From positions 62,001 through 126,000 of the forward strand of contig NZ_WVIC01000001.1 of the NCBI RefSeq assembly GCF_009939295.1: 64,000 nucleotides of DNA, given 5' to 3'. Source of the stretch: Petrachloros mirabilis ULC683 (GTDB lineage Bacteria > Cyanobacteriota > Cyanobacteriia > Thermosynechococcales > Thermosynechococcaceae). The stretch's first letter is position 1; each line of letters opens with the position of its first letter. The notes under the pieces were generated by a model. The model did not search any database. It was given only the letters and a program-made list of their open reading frames with translations, and had not been told where the DNA came from. The position numbers were made by a program, and so were the translations under genes. Positions 55,279-64,000 of this stretch are shown one piece after another.

Positions 55279-56685
55279 CTACTTGAGATCAGTGGCTTTA
55301 CGACCGACGAGCAAGTAGGTTTGCATGAGGCCTCTCCCCTTGACACTCAGCTCAGCGCGCAACTCAAAGTCATACTGATCTTTGAGATATTGGTAAGTTG
55401 CTTCAGTCACTTGAATCCGGTCTGGAATGCCCTGAGACTCCATGCGGCTAGCGATGTTAACAGTGTCTCCCCAGAGGTCGTAGCTTAACTTCTTCCGGCC
55501 AATCACCCCGGCGACCACGGTGCCAGAGTTGATGCCAATCCGGAGACGAAAGGGTTGACCATCGGGCTGCTGAAAGGCTCTCAAAGTATGCTGCATAGCA
55601 ATGGCCATTTCGAGTACGGCTTGGGCATGGTCAAAACGTGGGGTGGGCAGGCCGCCCACAACCATGTAGGCATCCCCAATGGTTTTGATTTTTTCCAGCC
55701 CATAGCGCTCAGCTAAGGCATCAAAGGCGGAAAAAATCTGGTTGAGATAGTTGACGAGTTGGGCGGGGGCTAAGTCGCAGGATAGTTCAGTAAAGTGCAC
55801 TAAGTCGGCAAAGAGAATCGTGACCCCCTCGAATCGGGCGGCTATGGCTCGCTCTGATTCTTTGAGTTGCTCTGCAATGGGTGCTGGAAACATTTTCAAC
55901 AACAGGCGCTCGGACTTTTTCTGAGCTTCTTGAAGGGCTGCCTCAGCTTCTCTGCGATCGCGCATCGCCAACTGGGTGCGATGAACCAACTGGCCAAAGG
56001 CTATGGCAACCTCGCCCATTTCATCCCAGCGAGTCTGGGACACCGTATAAAAGTTAGGATTGGCATCCTGACCAATGGCGTCACTGGCAGTAATGAGGTC
56101 ATCTCGCAAGCGCACAATGGGTGTAATTAAAATTCGACTCAGAACTAACATCATCACCAGGGTCATCCCCCCAGCAATGACAACGACCAGACCAAAAAGC
56201 CGTGCCAGGTAAGCCAGCAACGCCCCTGGCAGATGGCTGGCATCATGACGCACGGCCAAAATGTACTGACCTTGAAACATTTCACTAGGCCAGACAACAT
56301 CGTAACGGTTCCCCTGGTGCGATCGCAGCACCTGCTGTTCGGGAATCTGCGCCAGCGTCACGGGTGGGTCTTGCCCAAAACCTTGGATGAGCTGACCCGA
56401 TGGGCGATACAGTGCCATCCCCACAATCACTGAGTCTGAACTCAGGCGCGCAGCCACCATCGCCAACTCATCCGTTGGCTGTGAGTCTGCCATTTGGACA
56501 CTGACCTTGAGCGTCGCCAACACTTCCAGAGAAACCTGCTCAAGCTGGCGCAAAAGTTCTTGCTGGCGCTGAGTATAACTGGGAATCAGCAGCACCAACT
56601 CGAATAACACTAGGGACACAAACACAGGGGTGACAATCCGCCGGGACAATCGAGATGTCAGAGAACTTAGTGGTGACAGACCCAT
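55279..56685 (-). CDS. Class III adenylate/guanylate cyclase, membrane-bound with HAMP domain
   Basis: About 468 residues from ATG 56685 (MGLSPLSSL); the frame extends 29 residues further upstream. TM1 (about 17-37), an extracytoplasmic sensor, TM2 (about 185-210), HAMP, a short coiled coil, and the catalytic domain with VTILFADLVHFTELS (metal Asp), EKIKTIGDAYMVVGG (base-recognition Lys) and YDLWGDTVNIASRMES (second specificity position Asp, transition-state Asn/Arg). Lys/Asp recognition residues favour ATP, that is cAMP. It would signal to Crp-like receptors not seen here. Confidence 0.92.
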   Translation of the reverse strand: MGLSPLSSLTSRLSRRIVTPVFVSLVLFELVLLIPSYTQRQQELLRQLEQVSLEVLATLKVSVQMADSQPTDELAMVAARLSSDSVIVGMALYRPSGQLIQGFGQDPPVTLAQIPEQQVLRSHQGNRYDVVWPSEMFQGQYILAVRHDASHLPGALLAYLARLFGLVVVIAGGMTLVMMLVLSRILITPIVRLRDDLITASDAIGQDANPNFYTVSQTRWDEMGEVAIAFGQLVHRTQLAMRDRREAEAALQEAQKKSERLLLKMFPAPIAEQLKESERAIAARFEGVTILFADLVHFTELSCDLAPAQLVNYLNQIFSAFDALAERYGLEKIKTIGDAYMVVGGLPTPRFDHAQAVLEMAIAMQHTLRAFQQPDGQPFRLRIGINSGTVVAGVIGRKKLSYDLWGDTVNIASRMESQGIPDRIQVTEATYQYLKDQYDFELRAELSVKGRGLMQTYLLVGRKATDLK

Positions 56686-56777
56686 AGAACCTAAATATCT
56701 GGGCGCAAGGGATGACGAGGAAACTGCTGGTGCCGAGAAGCAGCCGCTAAGAGGCCGTCTGAAAAGCCTCACTTATC

Positions 56778-56878
56778 CCTGCATTAGCCCCCCCGACCCC
56801 CCAAAATTGGGGGGAGAAAGCCAAAAACTCTGCTCATTTCCCCCCAATTTTGGGGGGCTAGGGGGGCAAGTGCAAGAT
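56778..56878. repeat. GC-rich palindromic repeat (family R, copy 5)
   Basis: Palindromes CCCCCCAAAATTGGGGGG and CCCCCCAATTTTGGGGGG between CCTGCATTAGCCCCCCC and GGGGGGCAAGTGCAAGAT ends. It is close to the reverse complement of the 11978 copy. It fills much of the gap between the cyclase start and the chlP stop; nothing else is seen there. Confidence 0.82.
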
Positions 56879-57100
56879 CTAAGCAACTTCTCAAACAAGC
56901 TCTAAAACCTTTGAGCAAAGCCTAACCGCAGGGATTGGCTGACCCAAGCACATGCTATTCCCAGGTAATTCGCTCATTTTAGCGGTCGCACCCCCAACCT
57001 GGATCTGGCCAGAATCCACAAAAAAGACTGGGCATATCCAAATGCCCAGCCCGTTTAGATCACTGAATTGAGTTGTCAGGCTCGAAAAAACCTAGCGCAG

Positions 57101-58324
57101 CTAGGGTGCCAAAGCATGACCCCGGAGCAAGCTACCAAAGGTCTTAGCCGTAATTTTGAGCTGCACTAAGGGGTTGGCAGGCACCACGGTTTTGTACAGA
57201 TAGCTGTCAAAGGTCAGCTTTTGCACATCCATGTCAGAACACATCTCCACAAAGGCTTCTCGGGTGGCATCGCTGCGGTAGAACACCCGCTGCAACCAGT
57301 CCAGCACCAGATAGGTCACGCCATACTTTTTATCCCAGCGCTGTAGATAGACCTTCAGATCTGCTTCAGTGGGAATGCGTTGACCATTGTTCGAGAGCTC
57401 CACAATCGTTTCGGCACACATGCGAGCTGATTTGGCCGCAAAGTAAATACCTTCACCGGAGGATTTGGTCACGGTACCCGCTGCATCGCCCACCAAGGCA
57501 ACCCGACCCACCACCCTGCGAGGACGAGGATGCTCGGGGATAGGATGGGCTTCTACTTTGATGATTTCTCCTCCCACCAAACGATGGGCTGCCCGGGCGC
57601 GAATGCCGGCCTGGAGCCGCTTAATTTCGGCTTTGTTTACCTTCATGGTGCCAGTACCCACTGCCACGTGGTCATACTTGGGAAACACCCAAGCGTAAAA
57701 GTCAGGCGAGACATCATTGCCGACATACATTTCGGCTAAGTCTTCGTAGTAGGCCATTTGGGCTTCAGGGAGACGGATGCGCTCTTGAAATGCGATCGCG
57801 TAGTTATAGTCCCCAGCCTCAATTTCTTTAGCAATCCGGGAGTTGGCCCCATCCGCACCAATCACCACATCAACTTGCAGGGTCTTCATCACCCCTTCGA
57901 GGCTGCCATCGGACAAGTCCGCATAGTGCAGCGTGTAAGGCTCATGATCGGACTGAGGCATGTCTAGCTTGTTGACCGTACCGTTGATCAGCTTGGCACC
58001 TAACTTGGCGGCGCGATCGCGCATAAAGCCATCCAAGACCTCCCGGCGACACATACCGATATACTCATCGTCCTTGAGGGTTTGACCAATATTCACCTCA
58101 ACGTTAGACGGTGAGATCATCTTCATCTTTCTCACCTGGCGGTCAATAATATGCGGCGGCAGATCAAACTCATCCACCATACAAAGCGGAATTGCCCCCC
58201 CACAAGGCTTAGCATTGTCTAGTTTTCGTTCAAAGAGATAGGTCTCAATACCGGCTTTAACCAGCGTTTCTGCCGCAGAAGAACCTGCTGGCCCTGACCC
58301 AACAACCGCAACCCGAAGTGCCAA
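57101..58324 (-). CDS. chlP: Geranylgeranyl diphosphate/chlorophyll reductase
   Basis: Reduces geranylgeranyl groups to phytyl for chlorophyll and tocopherol/phylloquinone. The N-terminal FAD site is LRVAVVGSGPAGSSAAETL, the conserved KPCGGAIPLCM follows, and GRVALVGDAAGTVTKSSGEGIYFAAKSARM is the C-terminal flavin motif. 407 residues, normal. Divergent from petH. A GGAGG-type site precedes the ATG. Confidence 0.97.
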   Translation of the reverse strand: MALRVAVVGSGPAGSSAAETLVKAGIETYLFERKLDNAKPCGGAIPLCMVDEFDLPPHIIDRQVRKMKMISPSNVEVNIGQTLKDDEYIGMCRREVLDGFMRDRAAKLGAKLINGTVNKLDMPQSDHEPYTLHYADLSDGSLEGVMKTLQVDVVIGADGANSRIAKEIEAGDYNYAIAFQERIRLPEAQMAYYEDLAEMYVGNDVSPDFYAWVFPKYDHVAVGTGTMKVNKAEIKRLQAGIRARAAHRLVGGEIIKVEAHPIPEHPRPRRVVGRVALVGDAAGTVTKSSGEGIYFAAKSARMCAETIVELSNNGQRIPTEADLKVYLQRWDKKYGVTYLVLDWLQRVFYRSDATREAFVEMCSDMDVQKLTFDSYLYKTVVPANPLVQLKITAKTFGSLLRGHALAP

Positions 58325-59988
<1,664 letters not shown>

Positions 59989-60543
59989 GGGTTGATAATC
60001 TACGCCATAAACACATCGGAATTTTCCATCGCCCAAGTGCTTGGGCGACGTGAGTTCGACAGCTCTCGTCTGCCCTCACCCCAACCCCTCTCCCAATCCT
60101 GGGAGAGGGGCTAAAACGTTGAATTTCTGCTCTGTTCCCCCTCTCCCAATGTTGGGAGAGGGGGCTAGGGGGTGAGGGCGGATAAGTCGTCGAACTCACG
60201 TTGGGCGATTTCTCTAGTCTTCACCCAAGCGTTACTCAGTACCTCCCCTCAATGCTCCGCCCATCTCCTCTGTTTGGCTGGCGCGTTGGGGGTCTTTTGT
60301 GGTCAAGATCCGTAAAATTACGGAGATGTTGAGTAGTGATTTTGGATAATAACTGGTGCGCCAAGGCTCAAACCTTGGTAAAATGCCACTTCAATTTTTC
60401 TTGAAAAAATAAATTATTTTCAGTAATATTCCTGATTCCCACCTAGGCATCCAGTCAGTATTCTAAAAACATGGTAATCATCAAAGACTCTACTTAAACC
60501 CTTTAGGTTTCACCAGCTACCTTTTACAAAAGCGAGACAATAC
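59989..60543. other. Intergenic region after petH
   Basis: Contains the 154-bp element at 60048-60201; the rest (60202-60543) is AT-rich leader sequence of the small gene at 60544 with no other feature recognised. Confidence 0.5.
60048..60201. repeat. 154-bp inverted-repeat element, copy 2
   Basis: Reverse complement of 3254-3407, with no differences found by eye over the full length. The flanks are TTGGGCG on the left and, after the shared ACG, TTGGGCG on the right, so a 6-7 base target duplication is likely. Lies 60 bases after petH. Confidence 0.87.
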
Positions 60544-60732
60544 ATGAAGAACAACGTTGTTTCAATGACCGCAGCAGCATCTACCTCTCAAAATTATAAG
60601 CTGCAAAGTGGCATAAACAGAGTTTATCAAAAGTTCTTAGCTGGTGAAGTGAGCATTTCTGAGTACTCAGATCTAGTGGATGAAGTAATTCAATTTTATA
60701 CCTCTCAAACCCTTTCAGAGTCTTGGGGCTAA
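60544..60732 (+). CDS. Small hypothetical protein, 62 aa
   Basis: ATG frame with helical character: YKLQSGINRVYQKFLAGEVSISEYSDLVDEVIQFYTSQTL looks like two packed helices. No family recognised. It has its own leader and a strong terminator 94 bases after the stop, which supports it being a real, monocistronic gene. More AT-rich than neighbours. Confidence 0.6.
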   Translation: MKNNVVSMTAAASTSQNYKLQSGINRVYQKFLAGEVSISEYSDLVDEVIQFYTSQTLSESWG

Positions 60733-60825
60733 GATTGGATTTACATTTTTGAATCTAAACAGATGACTTCAAGTTTTCATCGATCCCATTAAATGAGTCT
60801 TTTGGGTTTCTCCTTGTAGACAACA

Positions 60826-60854
60826 TAGTCGGCAATTGTCGGCTATTTTTTTTC
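60826..60854 (+). terminator. Intrinsic terminator
   Basis: Stem TAGTCGGC with GTCGGCTA (two G-U pairs) around CAATTG-type loop bases, followed by eight Ts. Serves the small gene at 60544. Confidence 0.75.
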
Positions 60855-60860
60855 CAAGAT

Positions 60861-61349
60861 TTAATTCCGTGAGCGGGGCGAGGGCTTGCGAAACTCCCCT
60901 CGCCAGGCCGCAAGCAAGAGACAGACAATGCCCACATTGATAAAGATGTCAGCAAAGTTAAAGACCGGAAACTGAATCAGTCGAAAGTCCAAAAAGTCGG
61001 TGACTGCCCCGCGCCAAAATCGGTCAATTCCGTTCCCGGCTGCCCCACCCAACAGAAACCCATAGCCCCATTGCTCCCAAGCAGGCAGCCTTGGCCCCCA
61101 AATCCCCCATCCAATCAGCCCCACACAGACCACCAGAGAGAGCCACCGCAGCCAGTCCACGCCCTCAAAAAGGCTAAAGGCTGCTCCACTATTGGTGACA
61201 TAGGTGAGGTGAAAGACCCCCGGCCAGAGGGGGCGAGTTTCTGGGGGCGTACTCAGGGTAAAGGTGGTGACGACCCAGCGTTTTGTGAGTTGATCCAAAG
61301 CCAGACTTGCGATCGCAGCGAGCCAAAACCAAACATTTTTACGAATCAT
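60861..61349 (-). CDS. lspA: Lipoprotein signal peptidase II
   Basis: 162 residues from ATG 61349 (MIRKNVWFWL). Four membrane helices; catalytic Asp in GNGIDRFWRGAVTDFLDF and NFADIFINVG. It removes signal peptides of lipoproteins (for example the 20020 gene product) after lipidation. Starts 4 bases after the bioY stop, so the two are co-transcribed. Confidence 0.95.
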   Translation of the reverse strand: MIRKNVWFWLAAIASLALDQLTKRWVVTTFTLSTPPETRPLWPGVFHLTYVTNSGAAFSLFEGVDWLRWLSLVVCVGLIGWGIWGPRLPAWEQWGYGFLLGGAAGNGIDRFWRGAVTDFLDFRLIQFPVFNFADIFINVGIVCLLLAAWRGEFRKPSPRSRN

Positions 61350-61353
61350 GTCT

Positions 61354-61950
61354 CTAATAAAACAGCAGGCGTCTGAGCAAAAAAGCCACAAAAGCCACTG
61401 CACACACCAACAACAATTGTCCCGGCAAAGCCAACACAGAAAACTGCAACACCAAAGACCACCAAGACTGGGGAATATCCCGCAGAAGCCATAAACCGCT
61501 CAGATACAGCACCCCCAAAAGATGAATCATCCCGAGCCCCAACAGACAACTGACAAACAGCGCCTCAAGCCGACTGCGACGGCGAAATGCTAAATGCCCA
61601 CAGACCCAAGCCCCAGGGATAAAGCCAAGCAAATATCCAAAAGCCGGAGACTGCCAAACCCCCAGCCCACCCCCCAAGGCAAACACCTGAAGACCACTCA
61701 ACCCTAGCGCCAAGTAAGCAACCTGAGACAGAGCCGCCGCATTACAACCTCCTAGGCAGCCCACCAATAGCACCGCAGCCACCTGCAAACTGCTGCCCAA
61801 GCCATAGGTCGGAACCTGCTCCCATTGTACCGGCCACGCAAAAGACCCCAGCGGAATTGCAGGCTCGATAAACACCCCACTAATAGTCAAAAATAGGCCA
61901 ATAACTGCCCACAGCAGTTCATCAAAAGGAGAGAGAACTAGTTTTTTCAA
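61354..61950 (-). CDS. bioY: Biotin transporter BioY (ECF S component)
   Basis: 198 residues with about six hydrophobic helices. The conserved region SQVAYLALGLSGLQVFALGGGLGVWQSPAFGYLLGFIPGAWVCG is the BioY signature for biotin binding. In cyanobacteria BioY may act alone or with shared ECF components. Located between an esterase gene (32 bases upstream) and lspA. Confidence 0.92.
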   Translation of the reverse strand: MKKLVLSPFDELLWAVIGLFLTISGVFIEPAIPLGSFAWPVQWEQVPTYGLGSSLQVAAVLLVGCLGGCNAAALSQVAYLALGLSGLQVFALGGGLGVWQSPAFGYLLGFIPGAWVCGHLAFRRRSRLEALFVSCLLGLGMIHLLGVLYLSGLWLLRDIPQSWWSLVLQFSVLALPGQLLLVCAVAFVAFLLRRLLFY

Positions 61951-61982
61951 GGATGATGATCACCAAAGTTCCTGGCATTCTA

Positions 61983-62792
61983 TCACCCCTCGGGAGCGTG
62001 ATCACCCTGGGATTTTGCGCTCAAAATCCTCTCCTGCAAAAAGTCACCCACCGTAGCAAAAACCTGCTCTTTCTCATAATCTAGGCCAATGACGTGATCC
62101 GAGCGCTCTAGCCAAACCAGCCGTTTCTGGTCACTCGGCAAGGAGTTGTAAAGCCACTGAGTCATCCCAGAACTCACCACCGAATCTCGGCGGCTCTGCA
62201 AAATCAGAGTCGGCAGACGCAGGGTAGGCACCTCTTCTTTGACCCGGGTAATCAGAGTCATCGCACTGCGAACCGAAGCCAAACTGAAGGTATGGAAAAA
62301 TACCACTTGCTTCGCCTCTAACCGAGCCTGCGGATCCGCAATGGGTAGCCGCCAGCGGGGAACATCACCCCAAAGATAGCCCACCGAATGAATCAGAGCC
62401 TCTAAGGGCAGCGGTAAAAACCAAGGCCGATGCAAAGACAAATACGGACACAGCAAGACTAAGCCCGCCACCGGATGCTGTGCCGCCAAGTGCAGCGCCA
62501 ACGTCCCCCCCGTCGAAAAACCAATCACATAAACAGTGCCATAGTCAGCGGCCAAAGACCGGTAACTGGCCTCCACATGGGCGTACCACATCTCCCAGGT
62601 TGAAGGCGGCATTTTAGAGAGTGGCCGATCATGACCTGGATACTGAATGCCTTGCACAGTGAATCCCTCCAGATGCAGGGATTCTCCCAAGCGCTGCATT
62701 TCATAAACGCCCCCTCCGAGGCCATGGAGCAACAAACAGGCACCAGGGTGTGTGCCCAACTGAAAAAAAGGCTGATTAACAAGAGGCAGCAT
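61983..62792 (-). CDS. Alpha/beta hydrolase, carboxylesterase/monoacylglycerol lipase type
   Basis: 269 residues. Oxyanion region LLLHGLGGGVYEMQRLGESL, nucleophile elbow GFSTGG, acid Asp in LQSRRDSVVSS and His in RSDHVIGLD. The pattern matches Est30-like carboxylesterases. First gene of the esterase-bioY-lspA operon. Substrate unknown. Confidence 0.9.
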   Translation of the reverse strand: MLPLVNQPFFQLGTHPGACLLLHGLGGGVYEMQRLGESLHLEGFTVQGIQYPGHDRPLSKMPPSTWEMWYAHVEASYRSLAADYGTVYVIGFSTGGTLALHLAAQHPVAGLVLLCPYLSLHRPWFLPLPLEALIHSVGYLWGDVPRWRLPIADPQARLEAKQVVFFHTFSLASVRSAMTLITRVKEEVPTLRLPTLILQSRRDSVVSSGMTQWLYNSLPSDQKRLVWLERSDHVIGLDYEKEQVFATVGDFLQERILSAKSQGDHAPEG

Positions 62793-62891
62793 AAAATCCT
62801 AGGGACAAAGAGACGGTAAATCCCAGTCGAGCCCCAAGATTCAAGACGCTGATGGCCGGGGCTTCTGGGTTTAGTGCTAAACTAAAGCTTA

Positions 62892-62985
62892 GACCTGGAC
62901 CCACGCGATGACAACGCTCAAACCTTGTCAGGACCGGAAGGTAGCAGCAATACGAGATGCTTGTCATAGGCGTGGACTCCGGGTC
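62892..62985 (+). ncRNA. ffs: Signal recognition particle RNA (4.5S type)
   Basis: Hairpin of about 94 nt whose apex holds the Ffh-binding sequence GTCAGGACCGGAAGGTAGCAGC-type core (62927-62949). The ends GACCTGGACCCACGC and GCGTGGACTCCGGGTC pair. Exact ends are uncertain by a few bases. Confidence 0.95.
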
Positions 62986-63108
62986 GCCCACCCCCCACAG
63001 GGGCAACATCAGGAATCTTGCGGCTTCTATCAAGCCAAGCGTCACCCAATGACGTTATCGCATCCTCAAGCAAGATTGCCGCACTCTAAAATTTGGGAAA
63101 CGACCACT

Positions 63109-63381
63109 ATGTCTAGTCTGCCAGATCTGTTTCAGAAGGCTTTTTATCTGGGCGTCGGGCTAGCCTCCTATACCGGAGAACAGGTCAATCGCCAGATGAG
63201 CGAGCTAAGATCCCAAGCTCAGACCTTGGCCGATGATATGATTCGTCGGGGTGAAATGACCACGGAACAAGCCAACCAATGGTTGGAGACGGTTCTGCAA
63301 CAGACCCAAACATCCCCTTCGCCCCCATCCAAGACCCCCGATCGCCCCCAAGTGATTGAAATTGAAACCCTAGACGACTGA
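63109..63381 (+). CDS. Small phasin-like helical protein, 90 aa
   Basis: From ATG 63109: MSSLPDLFQKAFYLGVGLASYTGEQVNRQM, then LRSQAQTLADDMIRRGEMTTEQANQWLETVLQQ and a Pro/Ser-rich tail ending in an acidic IEIETLDD. The helical core resembles short phasin/PhaF-like proteins common in cyanobacteria. The longer frame upstream would run through the SRP RNA gene and is rejected. Role unknown. Confidence 0.75.
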   Translation: MSSLPDLFQKAFYLGVGLASYTGEQVNRQMSELRSQAQTLADDMIRRGEMTTEQANQWLETVLQQTQTSPSPPSKTPDRPQVIEIETLDD

Positions 63382-63456
63382 ACCTGCTCGCCCCAGGCCG
63401 TCAAGGGGTCGAGTCTCACCTGTTGGACTGATGTCTCAGTTAGCCCTACATCCGCT

Positions 63457-63840
63457 ATGAATTTTTGGCCTGATCATCTCTGGCAAATCATTGAAACTAT
63501 CACCCAAGACGCTGAGCAAGTGTTATGGGAAGTGGCTCAGGGCATTGAGGCAATTGCCACAGAAGTTGATGATTTGATGATGGGGGTACTAGAGCCGATC
63601 TTTAGCATCTGGGACTGGGAAGAAGATGATCGTGTCCTGCATCCATTCGACCTCAAAGAAGTCGATGCTAATTTTCATCGCTACTCAGCTTGCATAGGCT
63701 GTCAGCACTACCACGGACAAGCCTATGGTGGGCATTTTTTGGTCTGTGCCATGCATCCCTACGGTGTGGAAGACAATCATTGCCCTGATTGGGAGTCACT
63801 CTGGGGCAGTGCCCCACCAGCCAGAGACAGACGGGTCTGA
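63457..63840 (+). CDS. Conserved-looking hypothetical protein with CxxC, 127 aa
   Basis: 127 residues. Helical N-terminal half (LWQIIETITQDAEQVLWEVAQGIEAIATEVDDLM) and a C-terminal half with CIGCQHYHG, FLVCAMHPYG and NHCPDW. The Cys/His pattern could bind a metal. I do not know the family. Ends 9 bases before the ald start, suggesting co-transcription. Confidence 0.75.
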   Translation: MNFWPDHLWQIIETITQDAEQVLWEVAQGIEAIATEVDDLMMGVLEPIFSIWDWEEDDRVLHPFDLKEVDANFHRYSACIGCQHYHGQAYGGHFLVCAMHPYGVEDNHCPDWESLWGSAPPARDRRV

Positions 63841-63849
63841 AGTTGCTCC

Positions 63850-64000
63850 ATGGATATTGGTGTTCCCAAAGAAATCAAAGACCAAGAATTTCGAGTTGGA
63901 CTCAGCCCTGGCAGTGTGCGAGCACTCCACGAGCGGGGACATTCTGTATTTGTAGAAACTCAAGCCGGACTGGGTGCTGGTTTCGCCGATGCACACTACA
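63850..64000 (+). CDS. ald: Alanine dehydrogenase, N-terminal part (3' truncated by window edge)
   Basis: From ATG 63850 the frame reads [20 protein letters not shown], then [23 protein letters not shown], the start of bacterial Ald/transhydrogenase-type proteins. NAD-linked interconversion of alanine and pyruvate. It runs off the window. Confidence 0.92.
   Translation, partial: MDIGVPKEIKDQEFRVGLSPGSVRALHERGHSVFVETQAGLGAGFADAHY

Noticed and set aside
62908..63108. Longer start for the phasin-like gene
   Set aside because: The extension would translate through the SRP RNA; the ATG at 63109 begins the protein-like part.

Overview
The window is chromosomal DNA from a cyanobacterium. It carries genes for chlorophyll, carotenoid, phycobilisome and photosynthetic electron transport functions: crtP-crtB, petF, petH with an N-terminal CpcD-like linker domain, acsF, chlP, a CpcS/CpeS-type lyase, sipA and menD. 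The HIP1 octamer GCGATCGC and its fragments are scattered throughout. The tmRNA tag ANNIVPFARRAVAIA is of the cyanobacterial ANNIV type. I cannot name the genus from sequence alone.

Layout. 1-2.7 kb: 3' end of infB, a small unknown gene and a family 2 glycosyltransferase. 2.7-4.7 kb: the tmRNA gene, followed by a small decayed integrative island bounded by 16-bp direct repeats; it holds an integrase relic and a three-gene coupled operon (RHH-like, coiled-coil, coiled-coil plus membrane anchor). 4.7-9 kb: an ABC exporter and crtP-crtB. 9.4-12 kb: a MazEF-like pair, moaA and petF. 12.4-24 kb: cpcS-like, pheS-sipA, a paired M16 peptidase operon, thrB, a carotenoid oxygenase, a small lipoprotein, pilD and an Rrf2 regulator beside cysK. 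23.7-28.4 kb: a cyanoexosortase A operon with an M23 peptidase, an HpsJ-like protein and a pyruvyltransferase. 28.4-32.4 kb: a TPM/LemA pair, then a translationally coupled acyltransferase-hydrolase pair resembling the two halves of phytyl ester synthase.

32.5-42 kb is mostly accessory: GNAT, a recent tandem duplication of a DUF4351 gene, a secreted protein, a three-gene cluster that looks ADP-ribose related (DUF1810, macrodomain-like protein, and an ADP-ribosylglycohydrolase broken by an amber codon), a UPF0175/PIN toxin-antitoxin pair, acsF and Uma2. 42-50.7 kb: a flavoprotein, DUF29, mrdA (PBP2), glmM, menD and a CBS-containing M50 protease. 51-54.4 kb is strikingly AT-rich (glycosyltransferase plus ABC exporter) and looks acquired, with a composition switch inside the ABC gene. 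54.4-64 kb: VOC protein, tRNA-Ser(UGA), class III nucleotide cyclase, chlP and petH (divergent), an lspA/bioY/esterase operon, SRP RNA, two small cyanobacterial-type genes and the start of ald.

The strongest unexplained signal is that the tmRNA and tRNA-Ser genes, 52 kb apart, share the same 3' trailer sequence. Next to the tRNA there is also a fragment of the island's coiled-coil gene, so two related elements seem to have entered two different RNA genes. In addition, a 154-bp inverted-repeat element occurs twice with no differences found, in opposite orientation (3.3 kb and 60.1 kb), and a second GC-rich palindromic repeat family occurs at least five times.
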